Assembly (NCBI GenBank): GCA_029204225.1
Contig: CM055092.1
Location: 59,518,077-59,582,076, forward strand
Direction: 5' to 3'
DNA: 64,000 nucleotides
DNA from: Diphasiastrum complanatum
Lineage: Eukaryota > Streptophyta > Lycopodiopsida > Lycopodiales > Lycopodiaceae
Numbering within the stretch: position 1 is the first letter of the stretch; every line of letters starts with the position of its first letter. A model generated the notes under the pieces. That model saw only the letters and a list, made by a program, of their open reading frames with translations, had not been told where the DNA came from and did no database searches. The position numbers and the translations under genes are program-made. Below, piece after piece: positions 39,201 to 51,400 of this stretch.

Positions 39201-42200
39201 TCGATATCATTGTTTGTATCGGGACACCCCCATTACCCTCAGTACCTTTTTGGAGTATCAGGATCCCAGATGTGTCGGCCTTTTGAGAGATGCTTACGTT
39301 GAGAGCCTCTTTGATACCTTTGGAGGGTATTACTGATTCTGGCCAGCATCTTATCACTAGCTTCTTTCAGAAGCATAAGCGCGATGACCTATCAGATGAT
39401 GAGGGAATCATACCGGTGAGAGCGAAGGCCCGGCGTGCTCAGCCACCACCTCCTACCAGATCTACACGAGCCTCCAGACCTACCAAAGCTCCTCGACACC
39501 AGCCACAGATCATAGCTTCTATGGGTATCAGACGTTTTTTCCAAGATTGATATTTTATTCTTCCTTTTACTTTCCTCAGAGCAAGCGGTTAAGCTCTACC
39601 ACCTGTACCCTCATCAGAGCTGGAGTTTAAGCTCTTATATGCTTTTTATGATTTTATGTTCGATGTGTCTTCTGACTAGCTAGAGAGATTTCTATATTGT
39701 TCTTTCCACTTAGACTAGCGATTTTTATGTTGTCCGACATGGATAGTGCTCCTACGAGATATGTACTTATTTCTTCTGTCTTATGTACCCTTGGGCTCCC
39801 AACAGACATTAATATAATTTCTTCTTCTTCTTCTTCTTCTTCTTCTTCTCTTCTCTCTCTCTCTCGCTGCTGCTGGCTGCTGCTGCCTCACGATGGTGAT
39901 GGCTGTTGCTACTGCCTCGCGATGGTGATGGTTGTTGCTACTGCCCTGTCCTAGCTCGCCCTACCCTGGACTACCCCCATCGCTCTCCCCCCTCTCTTCT
40001 CTCGCCCTCCTCTCCCACCTCCATGGCTCGTAGAACCAGGGGGAGCCCTTGCTCCCCCGCTCCTCCCCGACCCCCCCCCCCCCCATCATCCTCTTCCCCA
40101 CCCCCATCCACACCTACTGTCGCTCCACCCCCGTCCGCTCCACCTACTGCTCCCCCCCCCCTCCTCCGCTCCACCTCCCTCCGCTCCATCTGTCCACTGT
40201 CCACCAACTGCCCTCCTCAGCTCCACCCGCTACCCTGCCCTCCCCTTCTTTCGCTCCACCTGTTGCCCACTCGCCCTCCTCTGATCTACCTAATGCCCTG
40301 CCCTACCCATCTGTTGCTCCGCCCTCCTCCTCCGCCCCACCTGCTGCCCTGTCCTGCCCACCTGTTGCCCCTTCTCTCCACTCCCCCTCCACATGCCATC
40401 CTGCTACTGAGCAACAAGTCCCTCCTGCTGCGCAACAGACACCTGCCCCCACTGCTACACAACAGCAATCCCACTCGAACCCTCCCTCATCCCTTGTCCC
40501 TTCGACTCCCATCTCTACCAACGCTGCTCCAGACACCCCCTTCTTGTCTCATGCCGACTACACCTCCTCCAAATCCTTCGAGAATTTCCTAGCCTACCAA
40601 CTGAAAGAATTGAAGACAGGTGTAGCACCGAAGTTGAAAAGGAAGAACCATAAAAATTATTGTTCAACTCAATTTTCTGGGAGTAATCCTACTCCAGCGT
40701 TAAATCGATAAAAAGTACAATACCAGGGACCCAAAATTCCCACTAACTGGGTACTTGCCTGAAGAAAAAATTACCATGAAAAGTAATATTTTATTGCCAA
40801 TTCTAAATCCATGGATCCCATCACATAGACATGACAGTTAGAATAATAAGATTATCTTTCAAACATTCTCCTGGTTAAGTCAGGAGAATAGGTAACTCCA
40901 TTCTCAGTTGTCAATTTAGATAGATTTCCAAAAATCATCTTACCAAATCGACCATTGCTTTGATTACATCAAAAAATTTGCAAGGACTTTATAACTCTGG
41001 GCTATGTAACCATAAAACCTTTATGAATAGCCATGCATCCCCCCAGATGCATTAAATCCTTTTGCAAAAACTATGAAACCATTGCAACCTCAAGGCTACC
41101 GACATGCACTACTCAGTGAACTCACTGAGACATGCAATCAACAGGGTCAGACCTCCCACATTCACATGCATCCAGTTCAAGCTTGGAGAAACAAAAGAGA
41201 AGTTAAATAAAACCTTACGCATGCAAATAAAGCCCCCCCCCCTCCCCTATGAAACCCTAATTAGGGAGCCACATGCCAAACCAGTCTCGCAGCCTCAATC
41301 CCAGCAACTTAGCCTTGCGGCTGTCACAGCTGCCATCGAGTCATTCAATACTCATGTACTTAATTTCAGAACGGGTGTTATAGCAGGATCACACCAAAAC
41401 GAGTCATTCAACACCTTCTCCAGCAGCGAGCATAAGATTGCCACAAACATTTACCTGCAGGGATGTTCTGGGTTTCAACCAGACTCAACAGAGGTTCTGA
41501 CAGTGCGATTAGAAACTACATACTAAGCTTCTTTGCGACCTCTATTCCTGCCCTCAGGATCAGCCAGTAGCAACTTGACTCAGCCAGCAAGAAAAAACGG
41601 ATTCTTCTGGTCTCAATCCGACTGCCCTCAACAACCAACATTCTGGATAGCTTGCTCTAGTACTATTTCAGATTTTTACTATAACACGAGCTACAGCTGG
41701 TCGCTGCTGATGAGGCCACGCATTCATTCCTGAGACAATAAGTTCAGGATTCCAGCAACTGGAGCGCACAAGGGTTTCACTTCTCAGAGGGTTGCTCTCT
41801 CTTCTTCCACAGGCTTGCTTGTATAAATGTGACTCTCTGCAGCTTCGCTCTTCAACAAACAGAGGTTTCAGAAACATGCATCAATGTCACATTGACAAGG
41901 AAAAAGAATTACTGTAGATTTTACAGTTCTAAATTCTTTCAACCATCAGCAAGCACCAATGTGACACTGATACCAATGTAAAGACCACTAGGGAAAACCC
42001 CTAAGATGAAGATAGGAAAACATGAGAGACTATGGAGCAAAACCACCCAACCAATCCTAGATCCCTCTTGGAGAATCCTCCTGGATCTAGACCCCAAGCC
42101 ATGCCAATGTGATAGCAAGAGGAGAAGAGCTCATCAAGTAACCTAGACCAAGTCATCGACGGAATAATCACTACCTCAAAATATAGAGAGTATGCATGAG

Positions 42201-45200
42201 CACATGCACTTCCCATGCAGGTCAACTATAAATAGGTTACAGCACTACATGCATACCTCCTGCCTATATCAGTCACACGTACATGCACTACTCCATATGT
42301 CTCAATTAGAGTGTCTGGGTCCTCTCAAGGTCATTCGTCACCAACAGGCCTCGATGTGGAATAAAATCTAGGCGTGACCAATAATCTCGAACACTGGAGG
42401 GCCAGTCTAGTTTTGACCCACGGCATTTCTGCTTATTCTTCTTCATTGAGATCTCTCCTTCGTGACTTCCCCTTTTCATCCTCAGCTGAGCACCAGGCCA
42501 CATTCCTTTCTCAATCTTTACTACATGTTGCTTCTTCTTCGTATTCCATAAGGCTTAACTCCACTCATAGACCTGTGCATAATAGATGGTATAATACAGA
42601 GTGCTCTGTTATGCAGAAGCAGGTGGTACATGCCATGTTTCATTCTCCCACATCACTTGCTCAAAAAGAAAAAATATACCGCACACTTGAGGAAAAAAAA
42701 GAAGGCATACTTGAAAAAAAAAAGGTCAAAAACTGATAGATGCTCTTGTTTCATCTTCTTCATCATATTTTTGGAAGACCTTCTCTAAGAAGTCTTTTAC
42801 GATTGCTCCTATTCCTATCAAGTCTTGAGTGGAGTATGCTACACGCCTCTATACTACTGATTCTTCCCCTATCACTCTCTCATCAAGACCTACTAATTTT
42901 ACAATGTTCACCCCTTCTTTGATTGAAGATGCTATCAAACGCGCCCAAAATCACAAAGCTGAAGATATTGACTCACTTAGTGCTGATTTTCTCAAACCTG
43001 TGGCTCATATAGTTTCCCCATACATCTCTCACATCTTCAATCAAGCTATTTTGTTTGGTTTCCCTACTGCCTGGTGCACTAATCTGCTACACCCTATACT
43101 TAAAGCAGGTGATCTAATGAATACGGAAAAATTAACGTACTATTATGATTAGTCATATCATGGCTAAGCTTTTTGGCTCGATCCTGCAGTCTATTGTTGG
43201 CTCAAAAGCAGAAGCGGATGTATTACATGCTCTTGGACAGGTGGGTTTCGGGACTGGTTATTCTACTACGGATCAGATTTTTATTTTGTATCATTGAGGA
43301 GGCTAAGCATCAAAAGCAACGAATTTATTGTTGCTTTGTGGATATCCGCAAAGATTTTGACTCTGCACCCAGACATCTTCTGCTTCAGCGCCTGGTCTCA
43401 CTTGGCTTTTCACAGGAGGTTATTGCTTCTATTACCACCTTATATGAGAGGGTTCTTGCTAGACTCAGAGATGGTACAAGATGGTCACCTCATATTCACA
43501 GTACAGTTGGTGTGAAGCAGGGTTGCCCCCTTTCTCCTACTCTTTTTTCGCTCTACATTGATGATCTCGAGCAGATTATCAAAGAGGAGGGTGGTGATGG
43601 CTGTCCTCTTGCAGATATTGTCACACCTATTCTCCTATATGCCGATGATATTGTCTTGTTATCTATCTCAGCCAGAGGGCTTCAGAGACACCTTGACGTC
43701 TTACATGGTTTCTGTCAAAAATGGGGTTTGACGGTAAATATCTCTAAGACTAAGATCATGGTGTTCAACACCAATAGGCAGCATATGCAGGACGATACTT
43801 TTTATTATGATGGACAGCAGTTGGAGATAGTTGCCTCTTACACTTACCTCGGAGTTCTCTTTTCTGGTCTTTTGCTTACTTTTCGACCGGCATCCACAGC
43901 TCGCCTGCGTAAGGGACACACTGCCCTTGTGTAGATGGAGAGACTTTGTACTGCCCTTTATGTTCATGACCCCGCTACACGTTGTTTGCTCTTTTCTATT
44001 ATTGTCTGTCCAGTGGCTATGTATTCAATGGAGGCTTGGTGTCCTGGGCTCTCTACGGGTACATGGAGAGACATCACTTGGTTACAGATTCTCATGCTTG
44101 GCCGGATGATCCATGCGAAGGCCTCGGTTCCTCATGAGATTATACTAGCAGAGTTTGCATCTCCACCTATGGTTGTTGAGGCTATGTTCCGGATTGTCAT
44201 GTTCTTACATAGAGGCTAGTCGATATGGACACTTCCAGATATCTGGTTGCTGCTTATACTTCATCTCAGTCTATTGCTAGTCAGCGGGCTAAGTCATCAT
44301 GGTTTGGGGATCTCTCTGAGTTTCTTGGCAAATGGGAGATATCTATATCGGCTCTCCCTAGTGGGACTCATACTTATATTCGGATCGCAGTTATATCCAG
44401 ACGGTATGGTCGCAGCTGGATCCAGAGAGAGCCAAGATGCATTTTTACGGCACTCATCTCCTACAGTTAGATGATATGGGGCTACCTATCCTACCATTGT
44501 ATCTCTCACAGACATTATCATATGGTCTTCGATACCATATTGGGCAGCTTCGTGTCTCCTCACATCAGCTCACTATCGAGACTGGTCGTTATACTGATAC
44601 ACCCAGACCACAGCGGATTTGCCAGTTATGCTCGATGCAGGAGGTAGAGGATAGGATGAGTCACAATTCATTTTCAGGTGCCCTATTTATTATGAGATCT
44701 GAGGCCGTTATCATTGTCTCTACAGAGACACTCCTCTCTCCCTTGGCTCTTTCTTGGCATATGCAAAATCTAGATGTGTCGGACTCCTATTTGAGAGAGA
44801 TGTTTACGTTACGAGCATCTCTTCTACCTTCCGAGGCAGATGATGTTTATAGTCAGACTCTCATCACACATTTCTTAAAGAAGAGGGATAGAGAGGAGGT
44901 TTCAAAGGATGAGCTTGGTATGCCGACACAACAAAAGGCTGTGAAGACTCAGCAACCACCTTCCAGACCGAGACGTGCAGTCCGTTCATCACAGTCAGCC
45001 AGAGCCTCACGACGGCCTTACCGAGTCGTTCGTCAGCCTCCAACACGCACTTCACAGCCTATCACTCGCTTCTTCAGATCAACCACTCAGTGACTCAGTT
45101 TTTCTAGTGTTTCTTTAGATGAGATCTTTAGATGTTTGCCTCAGCAGAGCGGGTGGTTAAGCTCTTGCCTTTGTACCTTAGCAAAGCGGTTGGTTAAGCT

Positions 45201-45386
45201 CTTGCATCTCCTTCTTGCATGATGTGAGATTGTTGTTTTATTCGTACTTAGTTGACTTTCGATAGAGAGATAGTTTTTAGAAATAAGTCCTCATATGGAC
45301 ATTGCTCCTACTTTGTATGTATTGTATTTTGTCTTTTGTGCCCACGGGCACTTGATAGACATTAATAAACTCTTTCTTTCTTTCTT

Positions 45387-45435
<49 letters not shown>

Positions 45436-48400
45436 TGCCCCCCCAGCCGCACCCTCCCCCAGCCCTCCACCAGCTGAAACCTGCCCCAGCTGCGCCTCCA
45501 CCAGCTGAACCCTCCCCCAGCTGCTGCCTCCTGTATCCCCCTTCTTCAGGTTCTGCCTGCCTGCTGCGCCCTCCCTCAGGTGAAAATTCCCTCAGCTGCC
45601 GCCGTCCCCAGACATGCCTGTCCTGTTTACACCTCCCCCAGCCACGCCTGCCCTGGTTCAAGCCTCCACCAGTCCCGCCTGCCTCAATTGCTGCATGTCC
45701 AGCGCTACCTACCCTGGTTGCTATCTGTCTTAGTTATTGCCTTCCTCTGTTTTCGGCTCCCCTGGTTGCTTGCTACCTATCCAATGCTGCCTCAATTGCT
45801 GCCTTCTCCAGAAAAAGCTCACCTCACTTGCTGCCTTCCCTGATCTGTCTATCTAGCTGTACCCTGCCTTAGCTATTGCCTTCTACCATATATCTGCCTA
45901 ATTTTTTTGTCATCATGGTTTCTTCCAATGCATCATACTCTCACGACGACATTCAAACTCAGCTTGATGACCATCTCATGTGTCTTTGTGAGAAATAGGA
46001 CATCTTCGTTATCTATGAAGTCTATGAAATAACATGTCTGTTACAATGTTTTAGAGACAAAACGTAATGAAGATGGATGGGTCTTTGGGTTGCTCTCACA
46101 CCTCAACTTTATAAACAACTCAAATATGCTTGTATCCACTCGCTCTCGACTATCCATGATATAAATTGCACTTAGAAAAAAACCCTTTGTTGTAAGAAGA
46201 CAACCTACGAGATTAACTAAGGGAGAAGGCTTATCAACTTTCCCTTTAGTTCTTCCTCAGGGGCCTTTGAGAGTGAATTCATTCCTCCTGCACCACCTCC
46301 CACATTAACTGACTTACATAGTTGGATAGAATACACCAAATCTCTTACCATCCCTACTACTTCTCCCATCATCATCTCACCCTCGCCTTCATCTTTCAAA
46401 CTTTTCACCCCCTGCATGATCATCAAACCGATTAAGAACCTCAATACTCATTGTGCCCTGCACGATCACCGAACACATTAAGAACCTCAATACTCATCGT
46501 GCATGAGATATTCAAGATCTAGAAGCAAAGCTTCTTATGCGTGCAAACAACGCAATATCCCCCATCCTAGCTTACCTCTTTAATTATGCAATCACTCAGG
46601 GCTTCCCACTTCCTAGTGCACTAAGGTCATATATCCCATTCACAAGGGGGGTGATCCCATGAAACCAAAAACTACGGCACTATCATGATGGGCCACATCA
46701 TGGCCAAAGTATATGGCTTTGTCTTACAGACAACAGTTAGCAACGAAGCTGAGATCAAACGTTTACATGCTTTGGGGCAGGCAGGTAGCTCATTACTCCA
46801 CTTTTGATCATATGTTCACATTAAGATTCATTATTGAGGCTAAATCTAGACAAGAAGGTGCATATTTGTGGATTTTTGAAAGGCCTTTGATTCCCTTTGG
46901 AAACACTTATCAAGACATTATAGCACCTTAGTTTTCAGTCAGCTACAATATTGGCAATTATGGCTCTATATGAGAGTGACAGGCTATTCCCAATCAAATG
47001 AGGGTATCACACCACCAGTTGATAGTACCATTGGAGTGAAGCAGGGGTGCTCACAATCCCCTATCTTGTTTGGACTTTACATTGATGTTATGGAGAGGAT
47101 AATTGTGCGGGATGGAGGTGAGGGATGCACTTTATGTGACTTGCTGATTTCTATTCTGCTTCAGGCCAATCATGTGGTACTCATGTTAAGGTCCAAAGAG
47201 GGATTAAAGAGACACCTGGATGTATTATGTTCTTTTTGTTCATGTTCGGGATCGACTGTGAACATTGAGAAGACCAAATCTATGGTCTTCAATACCTCTC
47301 GTGCATTCATGCGGACACGAGCTTTTATGAGATGGTCACCCCTTGGAGGTAGTCTCTTCATATATACCTTGGTGTCCTTTTAGCTAATTCAGTTTCCAGT
47401 ATGAGACAGGCAGCCCTTACCAGTTTATAGAAGGGACATGCAACTTTATTTCAAATTGAGAGGTTTTGTTTCAAAGGTGCATACGTGATGCTCCGAGTAA
47501 GTGTCACCTTTTTAATACCATGGTCACTCCGACAGCCATGTATGCAATTGACACTTGGTGTACGAGCCTCACTTCCTCAAAGTGGACCAATATATCCCGT
47601 CTATAGATCACTATGCTTTCACGGATGATCCAAGCGAAACGCTCGATCCCACATCTTTAGATGTCCAGCATATTACAAGATCAGGAGGAGATACTATTGC
47701 TTATACCAAGATACACCCATGACACTTCACTCTCTATTTATATATGCAGACCCATGCTACGTAGCCTTGATGATACGAGAGATGATGATTTTGAGACGAG
47801 ATCTATTAGAGAGCCAGACTTTTACAGACCACCATATGAGTATCATAGAGTTCTTTACAAGACACAGGCAGAGATTTATAGAGGATACAGAGGACAGATC
47901 GGAGCATGAGATAGATTTTATAATGAGAGACAGACGTTGCGTCAGACAATGTCTGTCTCTGATTATAGGCATTAGATCAAGCGCAGCAACAACATTAGAG
48001 ACAGCATAGACCTCATGCTCAGCCTCGTTATAGGCATATAGCTCGACAGAAGAGATCCAGAGATGTGGATATCACCATCACATCCATTTTCAGGAGGGTC
48101 GATAGATGGTGACAGATAGAGATATATCCAGTTACTATACTCCAGTATGCTCTATTTGGAGAGCTCATTTTGATGTTGCCTTATTTAATTATTTTATGGT
48201 AGATTAGTTATATTTTCTTATTGTTATTTATGGAGACGACTATTACACTCCTACAGTTATGACACACTTGAATGTACTGAGTCTTTTGTACCTACAGTTA
48301 CCAGAGAGAGAGAGAGAGACCTGTTGATATGATAGAGGATGAACCACGCCGCCACTAACTTCCAGAAAGAAGTTCGGTGTAATTGAATGTAGGTCTTGAA

Positions 48401-51400
48401 TCTGCAATTCACCAATATGATGAACAAAATAACAAGCAATTAAGAATTTTTTACACCTAGTCTTAATCCATGGAAACTAAGTAAAGGGAACCCTCATCAT
48501 CACAGATCATGAAAGACACATAGCCTCAAAAATTCAAAAGCAAAACTTTGTATGTCAAGATAAGAACTATAATATTACTGCATAGTCCAAAGAGCAAATT
48601 CCTAAAGAACATACAAGCAAAGTGACTGTTATTGTAGCTCCACCTCTTTCCAGCTCAATATCAATATGTTTTCCAACATTGTCGTCTAATAAAACCTCTA
48701 GCCTTAAAAATTGAGTCACCACCTGCCAGTTTTTATAAGGGGCACAAAAATCAGCTTTGATAAACATGTACATTTAATGGCATGTAATTAGAGTAACAAA
48801 AATAAAATTCTATAAAGATATTATAGCCTAACCTATTAATCGATCTTTGAGGCCTGATGCAAATTGCAAATTGAATGACTTGTAGAATAGCCAATGTTGT
48901 CATTCAACGAAGGAGTTGTATGTTCCAAATTTGACTAGATAAAGTTCAAGCAACTCAAAACTTGTGAGACGACAACATAAGGGTACGCTTAAGCCAAGCA
49001 CAAATACGGCTACTTGATTAGCATGAAGGCAACCAATACATGCAACTTGAAGTCCCCCCCCACCCCCCTTTGAGAATATCCTTATAGTATGCAAGTGTCC
49101 ACCAACAAAAGTTCACAAAATCAATTTCTTGAAAGAAATCCTAAAACTTATCTCTTGCTTTTTCTAAAAATAGAAAAACGTACTTCGATATATGCTAATA
49201 GCAAATTGTCAACAAACTGGTTCTTTACTAGTTTCCTTATACATGCAACTTGAAGTTCCTTGGTAACGAGAGGGATGAAAGGGCTTGAGAAAAGTTATAG
49301 AGAGAAAGTAGATTCTAGTAGAGGGAAAACCCATGCTAGAAAGAAATTAAGAGAGAGAAAGAGATGGGAGTCGTTAATGAGAGTAGGTCTTGTAAGAGAG
49401 ATAGAAAGGCAAAAGTTAGTGTAAAGAGGTGATAGGGAAGAGATAAGGAGGGAGTAGGCCGAGTAGAAATATAGAGAGATAGAGAAGGGCGTCTAGAGAG
49501 AGAACACTATGAGAGAGACATCACAAAGCCATGAGAAACATAGAACATAGAAAGTTACTTATCAAGGAAGACTTGTCTTCGAGTGATGATGGAAGCTCCC
49601 CAACTCCAAGCCACTTCTCCAACGCCACAACAGCTAGAATGAGCAAGAAAGAGGGCACCTCACCCCTAGATATATTTGAGGAGGAAGGGATCGGTTGTAT
49701 GCATGGGGTAAGTGCAACTCAAGTGGAACTCAAAAAAAACTATCTAGACTTCAATTTGCATGTGTCATATATGGACAGCACTCAATAGCTACTCTTGGCA
49801 TGCAGGGAGGGGACCCTAGTCAATGGTCAAAAGGGCCCTCTCATGAATAGGAAATGATCTTGGTCAAAGGGAATATGCATGGGGTCATTTTTGAATAAAG
49901 ATAAGGTATATGGTTAATGTGTCAATTGAATTATGAGCCATCTTGTCCTTACATGATATGTAAGTCTTATCTTCGGTAAGGGTTATCGGGGTTGCCAACC
50001 CCCATCTTAATATTATCTAGAAAAGGTTATTGAGGTTGCCAACCCCCAATCATGGTGATAGAAGATCCAAGGGTCGATGTTCCTATCGTTTCAATGGAAC
50101 CCAAACTCATTTCTTGTGGTTACTTTAGAGCCAAATCATGTAGTTGCAATCCAATTCTTGAAAGTTCCTTCAGAACTAAATCATGCGGTTTTCGAGAACC
50201 AAATCATACAGTTTCTTAAAACCAATTCATGCGGTACCAAGTCTTGAGGTTTCTTAATACCAATTCATTGTGAGGCACTTCTTAAAGTACCTGCACACTT
50301 AAACACCAGTGGTTAGTCCTTCCAACCCAAATCGATTGGTTCATAAAATTCATATTGCTAAAATAACACTAGCTTCCTCTAATCCCATCAGGATCCGCAT
50401 GGATGTTTGGCGCCACTCTAAAGAGCACCTGCACACATCATGATGAATGTCATAGATAAAGAGAGCGATAATAATGTTGCCACAAACAAATGTGTGACAT
50501 GCCAGGTACATGGACCGAGAATGCCAACTAAAGGTATCATGATAAACGTCATAGATAAGAAGTGCAATAAGAATCTTTCCACATACAACTCTTTACAACG
50601 ACTTGTAGTATCAACCAAGAATGTAAAATCAAAGGCATCAACATGAATACCATGGCTAAGTAATGCCTTTACAAAACTGTTATATACACCTAGATATGTT
50701 ACCAATGGTGTGGACCCATAGCGTTGTCAAAGAATAGTAAGCCAATGAGGGAGGAATAATACTATTGAAATCATATACTACAACATAGAATGATAAGTTG
50801 TGAATGGATTAAGGATTCCCAAGCATGTTGTATGAACCAGAAATTGCATTGGAACAACAATACATGGATTAAAAGCTATTTCCCCGTGTCGAACAAACTA
50901 GAACTGCAACCAAATGTACTTCTTAGTAGCAAAGACCAAGCAAGTACAACGATTGTGAAATCGATGGAATGACCATCATATTCGACCAACACCACAATAT
51001 TACTAGTGCACAAATGGATACAATGCAATGTCACTATTCGATACAACCAGCAATGCCAAAGGAAAGCGTGAACATGTACCCGATGCCTAAAGCATGAAGA
51101 GTTGTAAATACTTCTGGGAAGGACTTTCACATGCAAAACATATAAACCCAAAACATTAGCTAGTTAAAATAGATACCCACAACTCCAAAACGTATCAAGC
51201 AATTAGAGATAACAAGAATAAATCATACAGATGCAACACAAAAAGGATACGATGTGCCTTCCCAACCATTATTCTGAAACTTCACTACTTTTAAAATACA
51301 AGTGACCACCAACAAAGTCTGTGATTTCATGATCAACTTAAGATCTTACAAATACTTTTGCCAGACCTAGGAACTTTTGAACACTTAGGCAAGCAAAACT

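Larger units (their letters stand above)
39867..45373 (+). mobile_element. LINE-i: most complete LINE copy, interrupted by LTR-leader block
   Basis: It starts gctgctgctggctgctgctg after the CT run. ORF1 (39906-40690) is Pro/Ser-rich ([15 protein letters not shown] near 40023) and reaches [20 protein letters not shown]. Then 40700-42380 is foreign LTR-element DNA. ORF2 resumes at 42381: linker, RT with [52 protein letters not shown] (catalytic YADD intact), [20 protein letters not shown] and [12 protein letters not shown] at 43933 (CAG in sisters) is followed by [29 protein letters not shown]-like QTLITHFL (44854-44877) with KKRDRE, and the C-terminal [10 protein letters not shown]. The endonuclease is missing. 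3' UTR to 45373 with stem GTGCC-CACG-GGCAC. Confidence 0.9.

Noticed and set aside
36235-39811. Second twin-priming event
   Set aside because: Both halves contain the same 3' part of ORF2, so they are two separate insertions, not one inverted copy.
31998-48320. A missing DEG7 exon inside the 16.3-kb intron
   Set aside because: The segment first thought missing (QDLHSITP to LSYQQ) was found at 48321-48401, so exons 9 and 10 join directly.
50418-50705. Possible PPR-protein pseudogene on the minus strand
   Set aside because: Some text resembles PPR repeats, with two partly similar segments about 85 bases apart, but no continuous repeat consensus is readable in any frame.
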